Shown piece by piece: positions 18,915 through 28,619 of a DNA stretch of 29,600 bases. The notes below the pieces were generated by a model. It did not search any database. It saw only the letters and a list, made by a program, of their open reading frames with translations, and was not told the origin of the DNA. Made by a program: the position numbers and the translations under genes. Source of the DNA: Penium margaritaceum (taxonomy: Eukaryota > Streptophyta > Zygnematophyceae > Desmidiales > Peniaceae); contig SZWC01025730.1 of the NCBI GenBank assembly GCA_023375785.1, forward strand, positions 4,564 through 34,163. Direction: 5' to 3'. Positions within the stretch are counted from its first letter, which is position 1. Every line of letters starts with the position of its first letter.

Positions 18915-19746
18915 TGTTGGTTTTTGCGCATCCCTCATTGTGCTCTGTTGTGTCCTCCCGGCTTGTGTACATCGGCGTGCAGATGACTGACGGCGAGACT
19001 CGACGCTGATGGAGCGTCATCCGGTGGAGCCAACGCACGCTGAGGTCTATGCGCAGTTTGCTGGAGCCTCCTCTCTCCGGCGATGTGCTCACCTCCAGCG
19101 GCAGGCCTCCTCCACGGTCGTGCTGCCGGCGGTCACTGCCACCGCAATTGCTGTCTGCATGCATCCCGTCGCGTCTGCATCGTCATGCTGTGCCTAGGGT
19201 CCTTGTTGCATGCTGTATGGCCCTGTTCGGCACCATGGACCACCGTAGGCACTGCCTGGGTTTGGACAGCCATAACTCTTTGCTACTGTTTTTCTAGCTG
19301 ATTCTGACCGCACGAATGCGTTTGCAGCGTCTGTATTATGGTATCGTCCAGTTTTAAGGCAAAACGGACGACGCCCGGGTTTTGGGCTGTCGGGAGTCTG
19401 GCAGGGCTCACCGAGAAAACCCTGCCAGCCAGAAAATAGGTCCACAGCAATTTTCTGATTGGCTGGTTAGCTGAGTAACAACTTCTACACTAGTGGGGGG
19501 GAGCTAGAACTTGGAGGGGTCTCCCATTGTTGCTCATTCTTCATTCCTAACAAAGTACTTTCAGTTTTCAGCTGCTTTCTGGCGCTAACTCTGGCGAGCG
19601 CGTTTCTGAGTAACAAACCCAGAGCTCCAGACCTAGACTCTAGAGCAGCAGACTGAGGGGGCAGCTGACTTCAGTAACGAGCGTGGAAGCCCACACGCTG
19701 CATCAACAACGCTACTGCCCCAACCTGCTGCCTAGGTTTTCCATTT
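18915..19746 (+). repeat. 3' LTR of copia element 1 (832 bp)
   Basis: Starts TGTTGGTTTTTGCGCATCCC after the polypurine tract and ends ccattt before target GGCCA (19747-19751). It is highly similar to the 5' LTR with scattered differences. It ends TTT rather than the canonical CA; see findings. Confidence 0.92.
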
Positions 19747-20053
19747 GGCCACCCAGGAACACTCCCGCTAGCGTGAAACACGTTTGGACGTCGATGACGG
19801 CCAAGTATTTGGACTCGTTGATGTGCTCACTCGAGGTCGAGCGTGCAAAGTCGCTCTCTCGACCGGCTCCATCTGCTTCACTTAACGTCAAATGGAGTCT
19901 GCGGAGATGACACGGCTGGTCCACTTCGAATTTACGTGGGCGGATACTGGCTCCCCCTATTCCAGAACGACACAAAATTAGACCCCAGTTGTTCGAAAAA
20001 GACCTGAAAAAAACACCTTCGTGAAACACTCGTGATTTTAGGCGGGAGTACGG
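19747..20053. mobile_element. Right half of the MITE-like TIR element
   Basis: From the second GGCCA copy to the right TIR (20029-20053). No coding frame is supported; the ORF-like stretches overlap LTR or random sequence. Confidence 0.7.
20029..20053 (-). repeat. Right terminal inverted repeat of the MITE-like element
   Basis: The minus strand starts ccgtactcccgcctaaaatc, the inverse of the left TIR at 6862-6886. It is followed by TA at 20054-20055. Confidence 0.75.
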
Positions 20054-20055
20054 TA

Positions 20056-20327
20056 GTACGGTCAGATCCAATGCTGGACGCATGCAGACAGCATCTGCGA
20101 TGGCAGTGACCGCCGGCAGCCTGACCGCCAAGGAGGCCCGCCGATGGAGCTGAGCACGTTGCTGCAGGGAGGAGGCTCTTGCGAACTGCGTGTAGACCGT
20201 AGCGTGCATCGGCTCTACTGGACGACACTCCAGTAGCGTTGAGTCTTGCCGTCAGTCATGTGCACGGCGATGTACACAAGTCTGGAGGACGCAACAGAGC
20301 ACAATGAGAGATGCGAGAAAACCAACA
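20056..20327 (-). repeat. 3' LTR of copia element 3, proximal part
   Basis: The minus strand begins TGTTGG at 20327 and matches the first ~270 bp of the other LTRs, up to ctgcatgcgtccagca. A purine tract (minus strand tggggag, 20328-20334) precedes it, so this is the 3' LTR of a minus-strand element whose RNase H lies at 20435. Confidence 0.85.
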
Positions 20328-20434
20328 CTCCCCAATGAATCATAGGCGTAGTGCATATGGGCGGGCAACGGCACATTCAACAGACAGAATCCCCGAGGGC
20401 ACATAGAGATGCAGGCCAGAACAAAGAGGACAAC

Positions 20435-20909
20435 TCACGGACGCACGTCAACTGAACTCACAATCTTCTTGAACGGGTCGCGTTTCAGTGCCTTGGTCAA
20501 GAAGGCAGCATGCTCTAGTGTTGTCTCAACCCATACAATGCTCACGTTGCCGTCATGCAACAACGAACGCATAAAGTGATACTCAACATTGATGTGCTTT
20601 GTGTGTGTGATGCAGGCTATCATTTTTGGCGATGGCTGTGGCATGTTACAATGCAACGTGATGGATGCGACGGACTGACACAATTTGGACAACAGACGAC
20701 GCAGCCACACGCTCCCACATGTGCTTGAACCAAGGGCTACCTACTCAGCCTCAGTAGTGCTGTGTGGAAGGCACTACTGCTTGCCACTACGCCAGGACAC
20801 AGCCGTGTTGCCAACTAGAACGATGCATCTTGTGAGGCTCTTACCGTCTGGACTACCGGCCCAGTCACTGACGGTGTAGCCCATCGCGACAACAGTCGGC
20901 TGTCGGTAG
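20435..20909 (-). pseudogene. pol: RNase H remnant of copia element 3
   Basis: The minus strand encodes GYTVSDWAGSPDGKS, SWRSGKQ-stop, TTEAE-stop-VALGSS, TKHINVEYHFMRSLLHDG and FLTKALKRD, ending VRP-TGA as in element 1. TAG stops replace the residue after GKQ and the Tyr of AEAEY. The residues around the third acidic position (CENESAM in element 1) are altered to CNMPQPS. It is cut at 20909 by element 4; the upstream RT continues at 28620. Confidence 0.85.
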
Positions 20910-21546
20910 TGAGAAAATGCAAGGAAGCTTCCTAGCAACACTCCCGTTGACCAGGCGTCAGTGCCTGATCAGACGGTGATAACAGTCACAAGTCGTGCAC
21001 GCAACGGCAAGAGTTTGGCTAGGGGACACAAGGCAAAGTGTCTGAATGCTTCAATAGCATTTCCAGAGAGAGTTAACAAATGACAGGTCCATGGCCTAAA
21101 TACCTGCCGTGGCGCACAGCGGGTGTCGCACGCGGCAGTCCAAGAGCTGTCCTAAAACCGGCCCAAAACCACTGTTTTTGGCCATAACTCTGCGCACACA
21201 TGTCAGAATCCTACGCCATCTGAACCTAGACGTGCAAGATCACAAGACGGACGCCACGACTGGTCACATGCATGCATCCATCATCAGACGGTGGACACAC
21301 AATGGAAAAGCATGCAAATCGTGCTCATGGTCAGTCCGCCGAAAAGACTCCTGCAGGCTGCAGAAAGACAGCAGGGAGTCCCGGCAGTGTCCGGGGCTCT
21401 GGAACGGTAGTTGACTAGCTCCAAGCTGGTAGTCCGCCGCCCGTCGTCCCTCTGATGTCACCAGGGTCCGCCTCAGGGATCTGCATGAGTATGGACACGG
21501 CCGAGTGGTCACAGTAGACTGTATAAGAACGTCACAAATCACAACA
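20910..21546 (-). repeat. 3' LTR of copia element 4 (637 bp)
   Basis: The minus strand runs TGTTGTGATTTGTGACG ... TTTTCTCA, with canonical TG...CA ends. It matches 27999-28619 over its length with scattered substitutions. Confidence 0.9.
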
Positions 21547-21555
21547 CTCCCCCAT
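21547..21555 (-). other. Polypurine tract of element 4
   Basis: The minus strand reads atgggggag directly before the LTR start, the same 9 bases as in element 1 although the LTRs are unrelated. Confidence 0.78.
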
Positions 21556-21662
21556 GACCTGATGGTACGCATGTCCATACACGTGCAGCACTGGGACAAG
21601 TACAACAGTGAGTGTGAAACAGATGAGACACAGACACACAGTGTGGGATGTGTATCCCATAA

Positions 21663-22302
21663 TCAACCACCCTTAGGCATGGGGCGAAGGCCAACAGAAC
21701 GAATGGCCACCAGGAACTTTGCGCGAGCTAGTGCCAAGCCATATGACGGAGACCACGTGTCGCTCCACCAGATCACGCACAAAGTGATGCTCAACCGCAA
21801 TGTGCTTCGTGCGAGCGTGATAGAAACCGGAGTTGTCCACAATGGCAAGAGCACTCTGGTTGTTGCAACAAAGCACAATGGCGGGTACTGACTGACCAAG
21901 CTAGAGAAACAAGCGCTCCAGCCATACCGCCTCAGTAGCCCCTGCGCCCAAAGCAACGTACTCTGCCTCCAACGAGCTACGTGCGATGTAGCCCTGCTTT
22001 GCGCTACGCCAAGACAGAGCAGTACCACCGAGCAGGAACACGTAGCCAGTACGGCTGCGTCCATCTGGGCTCCAAGCCCAGTCGCTGTCAGTGTAGCGGT
22101 CAAGGACCATCGAACACTGCCGACGAAAGCAGAGTCCGAGGTACGATGTGGAGACCACGTACCGCACCACTTGCACAGTCGCTTGAAGGGCTCTAGCACG
22201 AGGTGCTTGCGAGAACTGAGCAAGGAGGTTGACAGTGAAAGCGATGTCAGGATGTGTGGTAGTGGCCAGGTACATCAGAGATCCGATGAGACGGAGGTAC
22301 AA
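21663..22302 (-). pseudogene. pol: RNase H of copia element 4, broken
   Basis: The minus strand gives LIGSLMYLATTTHPDIAFTVNLLAQFS, YTDSDWAWSPDGRSRTGYVF, SLEAEYVALGAGATEAVW, a TAG near 21900, then CNNQSALAIVDN, RTKHIAVEHHFVRDLV, and a jump into ARAKFLVAIRSVGLRP ending in TGA at 21663. The last jump (near 21745) looks like a small out-of-frame deletion removing the expected LADxLTK block. A frameshift near 22303 separates it from RT. Confidence 0.82.
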
Positions 22303-23095
22303 GGTTAGTCCACTGTCTCCCCCAGCTGTGTGGGATCATCCACCTTCAGGGCATCATACCCATCGGGTGTAAGAGGTGTGGAAGCGGTGGGCACTACATC
22401 AAGGAGATTGCTGAAACGCTCCCCCACGACTCGTGCATATCTGGCCTGATGCAACAACAGCGTCCGAGGCCTGCAATCTCGCACGATCTCCATACCAAGA
22501 AACACCAATGCAAGACCAAGGTCTTTCATCCTGTAGGCAGTCTGAAGGACAACCTTGGCCTCCTTCACGGCCTTTAGGGACGGAGACGCGATCAGAAGGT
22601 CATCGAAATAGACCAGGATGGCGGTGAACCGCTCGGGTGTCAGTAGGATGAAGAGAGAGGGATCTGCCTTGCTCTGTACATATCGTGCATGAGTCAAAGT
22701 ACCGGTGATCTCCCGGTTCCAACACCGCGGAGAGTGCTTGAGGCCGTACAAGGACTTGCGCAAGCGCCACACCTTGTCACCATCCTCAAAGCCTGGTGGT
22801 TGAGCCACGTAAATCTCCTCATCCAGAGAGCCATGGAGGAACACATTGTTCACATCCATTTGGTGCACTTCCCAGTCATGTTGAGCCACTACACCGAACA
22901 GAGCTCAAGCTGAGGTCATGCAGCCGACAGGGGCAAAAGTGTTAGTCTAATCGATGCCCTCAATCTGAGAGTACCCCTTGACAACCAAGCGGGCCTTGTG
23001 GCGTTCCAGTGCACAATCTGGCTTCATTTTCTTGCGAAAGACCCACATGAGTTGAATAACCTTCCTCCTAGGCAGAAGGTCGACAAGCTCGTAGA
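22303..23095 (-). pseudogene. pol: Reverse transcriptase of copia element 4
   Basis: Upstream remnants VYELVDLLPRRK and KARLVVKGYSQIEGID are followed by stops, then a long open part: VHQMDVNNVFLHGSLDEE (first Asp), QPPGFEDGD, LRKSLYGLKHSPRCWN, VYFDDLLIA (active-site FDD intact) and MKDLGLALVFLGMEI. It ends in TAA after GETVD. Stops at about 22910 and 22952 and frameshifts at both ends make it non-functional as one protein. Confidence 0.85.
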
Positions 23096-24646
23096 CTATA
23101 TGTTCTCAGAGAGCGCAAAGCTCATCCTCGCAGCAGCTTGCCAAGCGTTAGCATCATGTGATGAGAGAGCTTCCCTCAAGGTGCCCGGGTTGGGTGCCAC
23201 AGAGGAAGAGCTCTGCGTGGCAAGGGCACACGCCTTGGTGCTAGGCCTGATGACCACAAGATTAGCTGCTGCATCACAAGCGATATGGAACTCGCGAGTG
23301 ACAAGATCGTGCCCTACGAGGCACGCTGGATGTACCTCTGTGAGCTCAGTGCGGACACTCAGGCCTAGGGCCTTTGTTCCGGGGTCACCACTCGCGATGC
23401 TACGAGAGGGGCGCCTAAGTGCGGGACCCGACGCTTGCTGAGCTCCGGAATCCAGTGGTCGAAGACGGCCACCAGGCTCACGGGAGTAACCTGGGCTCGA
23501 GGGGCGCACCTCAGGCTCAGGGACAGGAATGACCACAGCTGGTGAGGGCTGAGGCAAGGCAGCCGGTGATGTCGTGCGAGGAGACGCATGTGTGGGGGAC
23601 ACGGGGCTGGATGTGACACCAGGAGCAGGCAAGACGGGACCTGACACAGAGGCAGAAGTGCCAGCAGACGCAGGTACGGGAGTAGGCGAGACAAGACCAG
23701 ATACAGAAACAGGAGTGCCGGTTGACGCAGGTACTGGTGCAGAAGTAGGCGCAGGAGCTGGAGCAGGGACACCTGTGGGGTGTGAAACAGGTTGTACGGG
23801 CGAGGTCTCTGGACCGACAGCGTTGATCGCCAGGTCATCAAGGGCCGGAGACCGAGAGGTGAAGGGGGCTCAAACGGACACATCTGCCTACCACGCATGT
23901 TCCTACCTTCACAGGTAGGAACATGCGTGGCGGAGAGTGCCGTGATCGAAGTCAGGTCACGGTAGGTGAGAGACTTGAAAAAGAGCGCGTCGCGGGACTC
24001 AATGACGCGACGACGAGTAGGGTCCCAGAAGCGCAAAGCCTTCGACTGCGGCAAAATGCCTACGAAGGCACACAAGCGACCCCGAGGTGAGACCTTGGAC
24101 CCCTGCTGGTCTTCGGTGTACCACACGGAGGCCAGGGATCCCCAGACGCGAGAAAGACGAAGGTCAGCACGATGTCCAAACCAGAGCTCATACGGTGTAA
24201 TATGGTCCAGAAGCGGACCGTGCGAGAGGAGGTTCCAGACCCACGTCATGTAGGCGAAGCCCTCAAAAGCAAAGGACTCAAGGAGACCACACCCAGACCG
24301 CATAGCGTAAACCGCATCATCCATGGTGCGGTTCCAACGCTCGGAAACACCGTTTTGCTGAGGAGTAGCCGGAGCAGAGACCTGGTGAAAAATCCCGTGC
24401 TCGACAAAGAATCCGTCCATCTCGCCAAGGAACTCACCGCCGCGATCCGAGCGGAAAGTATGCAGCGTGTGACATGACTGACGCTCAGCCATCACGAGCC
24501 AGAGTCAAACTGTAAGGGCGCATCGCTCTTTTGACGCAGGCTGTAGACCCACCGCATTCGGGTAAAGTCATCAGTCAGAGTCAGAACATACTGGTCGCGA
24601 TCAGATATGGGCTCGTTTGGAATAGGACCGAGAAGGTCCGAGTGAA
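23096..24646 (-). pseudogene. pol: Integrase and INT-RT linker of copia element 4
   Basis: Minus-strand order: VHSDLLGPIPNEP (first Asp), QYVLTLTDDFTRMRWVYSL, a frameshift near 24500, FRSDRGGEF (second Asp), QQNGVSERWNR (Glu), WVWNLLSHGPL and SKALRFWDPTRRRVIESRDALFF. Then a Pro/Ser/Val-rich linker, with a frameshift near 23840, leads to DPGTKALGLSVRTELTEVHPA and the RT boundary. The DDE residues are intact. An 18-bp perfect hairpin lies in the linker (23891-23930). Confidence 0.83.
23891..23930. repeat. Perfect 18-bp stem, 4-nt loop hairpin
   Basis: ccacgcatgttcctacct (23891-23908), loop tcac, then its exact inverse (23913-23930). It lies in the INT-RT linker of element 4, within HVPTCEGRNMRG. 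Confidence 0.85.
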
Positions 24647-25483
24647 CTAACTCAAGAGGCCAAAGCGCTCGGGAATGTCAGTCAGGGTAGGTGCATTGGT
24701 GTATCTTCCCCTGAGCGCAAAGAGATAGTCGGTCTTGGGTGGCTTCTCGAAAGAAGCCGCGGCAAGACCAAGAGCTGGCTGTGTCCAAATGAGCTTCGAC
24801 ACAGTATCGGAGCCCACGTGACACAGACGGCAATGGAGCAATCGCTGGTGTTCTAGAGACAGAACACCAGTGACAAAAACCTGAGCGGAGGAGGAAGGGG
24901 AGCAAGGGGAGGAGGTACGAGAGACGTGATACAGATCATCCACGACAGAGGCACGAAGGACAATACTGCGAGTCTCAATAGCAGTCACAGTCTCTAAGTC
25001 TACGGTATGCTCCACAGAGAGACCCATCAGTGTGCAGGCACGCACAGAAAGCAGGCTGAGCTCAAGATTAGGCACAAACAACACGTCAAAAAGGTACAAG
25101 GGGCCAGACGGACCGTCAAAACATACAACCCTAACACCATGGACTAGCAAGGACTGACCAGAGCCTATACGGATGGAACGGACAGACGTGACAAGACCGA
25201 GAACAACAAAATCACTACGATGACATGTCATGTGATGAGTGGTACCAGAATGGATGATCCAAGTGCCACCAGAGTCACGATTGGTGGACGTCACTGTACA
25301 ATGGGCAATGGAACACTCGGCATCAGAGGGACGCTGAGCCGTCAGTGGGGAGGAACGACACATGACATAAAGATGAGACTCATGAACCCAATCGGTGCAA
25401 TCAGGCCCATCATCATCACATGCTGACTGTGCTCCCCCACGCGCGTCATCACGAGTCATAAGAACGGACGAAAAGACAGTCTA
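24647..25483 (-). pseudogene. pol: Protease and pre-integrase region of copia element 4
   Basis: Continues the gag frame after TAG 25481-25483. The protease motif reads TWIIHSGTTHHMT; the catalytic Asp of (D)SG is His (codon 25251-25253). Then VLFVPNLELSLLSV and the HHCC pre-integrase region HQRLLHCRLCHVGSD. Near 24780 the true frame shifts to CAQGKIHQCTYPD-TGA-HSRALWPLELVHSD. The frame as read ends at 24647. Confidence 0.83.
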
Positions 25484-27130
25484 TGGACCATCTGACGATG
25501 ACAACATACTCGCACCTCCCTGAAAGCGGAGCGCCAGAAGGTGCCGAAGCTCAGCGATGGTGCGGTTGCGTGGGTCTGGATCGCTGCTTCTTGCCGATGG
25601 AGAAGCGGGAACAGCTGCAGTCATGGCCGCCACACGTCCGGAGGATGGCGAGGATGACGTGCTGAACGTGGAACGGAGAGCGTGTGCAGCTTGGAGCCCA
25701 CAAGTAATCCGCGCCCAGTCAAGGGGCTACTGGCACTCGGTGTAGCGATGGGCGCCTCCACAGTTGTAACAGTGAACAGAACGTCCACTGCTACCACTGG
25801 AGGACGACTGCTGCTATGGCTATTGCTGACCTGATCCACGCTTCCCCTTCTTCTTCTTCCCCTGAGCTGCAGCTGCAACACCTTGTGTCTGAGTGGGTGT
25901 GGGCGGGGCCGAAGAGGAGGAGGAAGACGAGGACGTGATGGAGGATAAAGAAGGAGACTGCAAGAGGGATGATGGTGGTGGTGCGACGACTGCTGCAACA
26001 AGGGAAGTCTCCTGATGAGCCACTACTGCCTCGCGGGCTGAAGTCACCTGGAGGAAGAGCTGATGCGCCCAAGGGAGAAGCTGTAGAGTGGCTGAAAAGG
26101 GCTCAAGGACATCGTCGCTGTACCGTGTGAAGATGTTAGTATACTCAAAGTGAACTCCGAGCATCATAGTACGGAGCGTCCATAACTGTGTGCCTCTGGA
26201 GGTCCCAAGGCGCATGTAGATGCGCATGGCGCGTTGCCAGTAATCGGCTGCAGGCTCTGAAGGCCTCTGACGGAGAGAGTGGAATGCACGAATGTGTGCT
26301 ACACGGGTGGCGTGCGTCTCTGCGGCTAGCAAGGATAAGGCCAGATCCCAACCTCCGTGTGGATCGGTACCGGTGCCTGTGTCGGGCTCGCCAAGGAAGG
26401 GGCGGAAGTCGATGACGGTCTCGCGTGGCATGGCATAGAGGAGTCCGCGCATCACTCTGGGTGCTGTCAGCACCTGTGCTGGGTCTGTAGACTGATACGG
26501 GCTATGGTAGTAGGGCCACACACCCTCTGAAGTAGCCCAAACCTGAAAGAGGATGTCCAAGCAGTCAAAGCCGTCCTCAGTGATGTACCATGGAGGTGGT
26601 GTCTCAAAGTCCTTGGGTTGCCGCTTCGTGGGGAGAGCAACTGTAGGCCGAGGGGGACGAGGGACGGGGAAGACTCCTGGAAGGGGATAGTCACCGGGAT
26701 AGTCGGGTGACGATTGCACCGGAGGAATCCGAGGAGATCTGGTGCCCGTCTGCAGCTGACGGAGGCGCTCCTGAAGAACTCGAATCTCATGATCTGGGGA
26801 GTCGTTTGTCATGCCTGGCATGAATGGCTCATCATTCAGGAGGTCAGAAAGTGGTGGGTCAGGTCGAGCTCCTGTAACGGGTGCCTAAGCCGACTGCTGT
26901 GTAGAGAGAGCGATGTCGGCAGCTCCCTCAGAAACCTGCCGTGGGACTGTGGACTGGCCACACAGAAGTTCAGTCAGTGTACGGATGGCATCAGTCTGCT
27001 CCCGCTATAGGCGATGCATCTCAACCTGCTGGCTCTCCAGGTCCTCAATGGCCTGCGAGCGTGGGCTCAGGACCCCGACAGAGGAGGAGGAGGGATCATC
27101 TGTCGCCTTCCCCTTGTCCGACGAGTTCAT
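25484..27130 (-). pseudogene. gag: gag of copia element 4, with TAG stops only
   Basis: The best start is the ATG at 27130-27128 (MNSSDKGKATDD). One frame then runs through a coiled-coil-like stretch (SQQVEMHRL-stop-REQTDAIRTLTELL), MTNDSPDHEIRVLQERLRQLQ, the gag core (KDFETPPPWY, WATSEGVWPYYHSPYQ, WQRAMRIYMRLG), a Ser/Pro linker with KKKKGKRG, and a short zinc knuckle CYNCGGAHRYTEC at 25733-25771 (CX2CX3HX4C, one residue shorter than usual). In-frame stops, all TAG, are at 27005-27007, 26885-26887, 25820-25822, 25814-25816 and 25727-25729. The longest open part is 26821-25820. No frameshift is seen in this part. Confidence 0.83.
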
Positions 27131-27986
27131 GTCGCCTCTCAGTATGGGTTAAGAGGTCATGTTTTTCGGATTGCAAAAGCGTCAGCGTTTCTCGAAGAGT
27201 TGAGACGGTAGCAATTTTTTACTGTCCGGCCAAAATTTTGGTTAAGTATGGTGGTGACGTCAGTAGGTGGTTGCTGACGTTTGCAAGACCTGATGATGTC
27301 AACAAGCAAAAATGCTGACGTCGGCTCGACTCCCTCCCTTTTTTTCTCTTCTCTCACGGTTCTGCGCGAGCGTGCAGCCGCTCTGCGACGGCTACGTGGA
27401 AGCTGTGCGGAGGCTGTGCAGCAGCTTCCGCTCATCTGCTGCTGTAGTTGTGCTGTCAGCTGCAGCAGCAGTTGCGTGGTTGCGTGCATAGTAGTGGCAG
27501 CAACTGCTGTGCAATGTCGCTGCTGCTGCTGGGCACTGCGGCTGCTGGTCGCTGCCACTGCCCCGTGCCGCCGCCGCTGCTGCTGCTACGCTACTATTGC
27601 TGGAGCTGCTACTGCTCTACTACTGCCGCCGCGGCTGCCACCGCTGCTGCTGCGATGCTGTTGCTGCCGCTGTTGTTACTCTGCTGCTGCCGCCGCTGCC
27701 GCCGCTCGCTGCTGCTGCCTTGGCCGCCGCTGCGGCTGCGGATGACGGCTGCACTCGCTGTAGTCGCCACGCGCTGCTGTAGCTGCTGCTACGGCGCTGC
27801 TGCTGCTTCTCTGCTGCTGTTGGCACGGCAGCAACGCCGCTGCTACGGTCTCACGTAATGGGTGTGGGCTGCGTCGACGGCAACCGGCTGTCTTCGACAG
27901 GCCGCAGTGGATCTGCTACAGTGGTGACCCTCACTGATGTGCTGTGCTGCGTCTCTGTTGCGCAGCTCAGTGAGAACTGTCTCACT
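27131..27986 (-). other. CAG/CGG-rich leader of copia element 4
   Basis: Between primer site and gag. It contains triplet-rich low complexity (about 27385-27850: GCTGCT and GCCGCC on the plus strand), a pyrimidine tract near 27330-27355 and a cluster of TGACGTCA-like motifs (27255-27323). The many Leu/Cys/Ala frames here are shadows of the repeat. The layout parallels the leader of element 1 though the two families differ. Confidence 0.7.
27255..27323. promoter_or_regulatory. Cluster of TGACGTCA-like motifs upstream of gag (element 4)
   Basis: TGACGTCA 27255-27262, TGACGT 27275-27280, TGATGTCA 27294-27301 and TGACGTCG 27316-27323. The palindrome makes strand uninformative. Compare 9249-9288 in element 1. 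Confidence 0.5.
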
Positions 27987-27998
27987 GCTCTGATATCA
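27987..27998 (-). other. Primer binding site of copia element 4
   Basis: The minus strand reads tgatatcagagc right after the LTR end TCTCA. It differs by one base (A for G) from the standard tggtatcagagc. Confidence 0.82.
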
Positions 27999-28619
27999 TG
28001 AGAAAATGCAAGGAAGCTTCCTAGCATCACTCCCGTTGACCAGGCGTTTGTGCCTTATCAGACGGTGACGACAGTCACAAGTCGTGCACGCAACGACAAG
28101 AGTTTGGCTAGGGGACACAAGGCAAAGTGTCTGAATAATTCAATAGCATTTGCAAAGAGAGTTAATAAATGACAGGTCCATGGCCTAAACACTTGCCACG
28201 ACGCACAGCGGGTGTCGCATGCGGCGGTCCAAGAGCTGTCCTAAAACCAACCCAAAACCACTGTTTTGGCCGTAACTCTGTGCACACATGTCAGAATGCT
28301 ACGCTATCTGAACCTAGATGTGTAGGATCACAAGACTGACGCTACGACTGGTCACATGCATGCATGGACACGCAATGCAAAAAAATGCAAATCGGGCTCA
28401 TGGCCAGTCCGCCAAAATGACTCGTGCAGGCTGCAGAAAGACGACAGGGAGTCCCGGCAGTGTCCGGGGCTCTGGAACGGTAGTCGGCCAGCTCCAAGCT
28501 AGTAGTCCGCCGCCCGTCGTCCCTCCGATGTCACCAGGGCCCGCCTTAGGGATCTGCACAAGTATGGACACGGCCGAGTGGTCACAGTAGACTGTACAAG
28601 AATGTCACAAATCACAACA
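27999..28619 (-). repeat. 5' LTR of copia element 4 (621 bp)
   Basis: TGTTGTGATTTGTGACATTC on the minus strand from 28619, ending CA at 27999. It is the partner of 20910-21546. Confidence 0.9.

Larger units (their letters stand above)
7040..19746 (+). mobile_element. Copia element 1: full-length, plus strand, interrupted by hAT
   Basis: Complete Ty1/copia order: 5' LTR, primer site, leader, gag, protease, integrase (split by the hAT), RT, RNase H, purine tract, 3' LTR. The order PR-INT-RT-RH defines Ty1/copia. Flanking GGCCA at 7035-7039 and 19747-19751 is a 5-bp target duplication inside the MITE-like element. Without the hAT and the LTR assembly duplicate the element is about 9 kb, large for copia because of a long CAG-rich leader and a repeat-filled INT-RT linker. 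It cannot move on its own: many stops and RT YVND. Confidence 0.92.
6862..20053. mobile_element. TIR DNA element (MITE-like, ~480 bp) split by element 1
   Basis: Left TIR 6862-6886 starts ccgtactcctgcctaaat; right TIR 20029-20053 is its inverted match, 22 of 25 bases. TA flanks both ends (6860-6861 and 20054-20055), as a TA target duplication would. Without element 1 the element is about 480 bp (6862-7039 plus 19752-20053) with no transposase frame, so it is non-autonomous. The TA target suggests Tc1/mariner-like mobilisation, but the family is not proven. It sits inside the LTR of element 3. Confidence 0.7.
20910..28619 (-). mobile_element. Copia element 4 (second family), full-length, minus strand
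   Basis: Two LTRs (27999-28619 as 5', 20910-21546 as 3'), primer site, leader, gag, PR, INT, RT, RNase H and purine tract. The flanks are ggtag (20905-20909) and ggcag (28620-28624), a 5-bp target duplication with one transition. The LTR sequence is unrelated to elements A/1/3 and its proteins are clearly different. Its 5' LTR lacks a ~16-bp segment present in the 3' LTR (near 21275). It sits in the RT/RNase H region of element 3. Confidence 0.9.
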
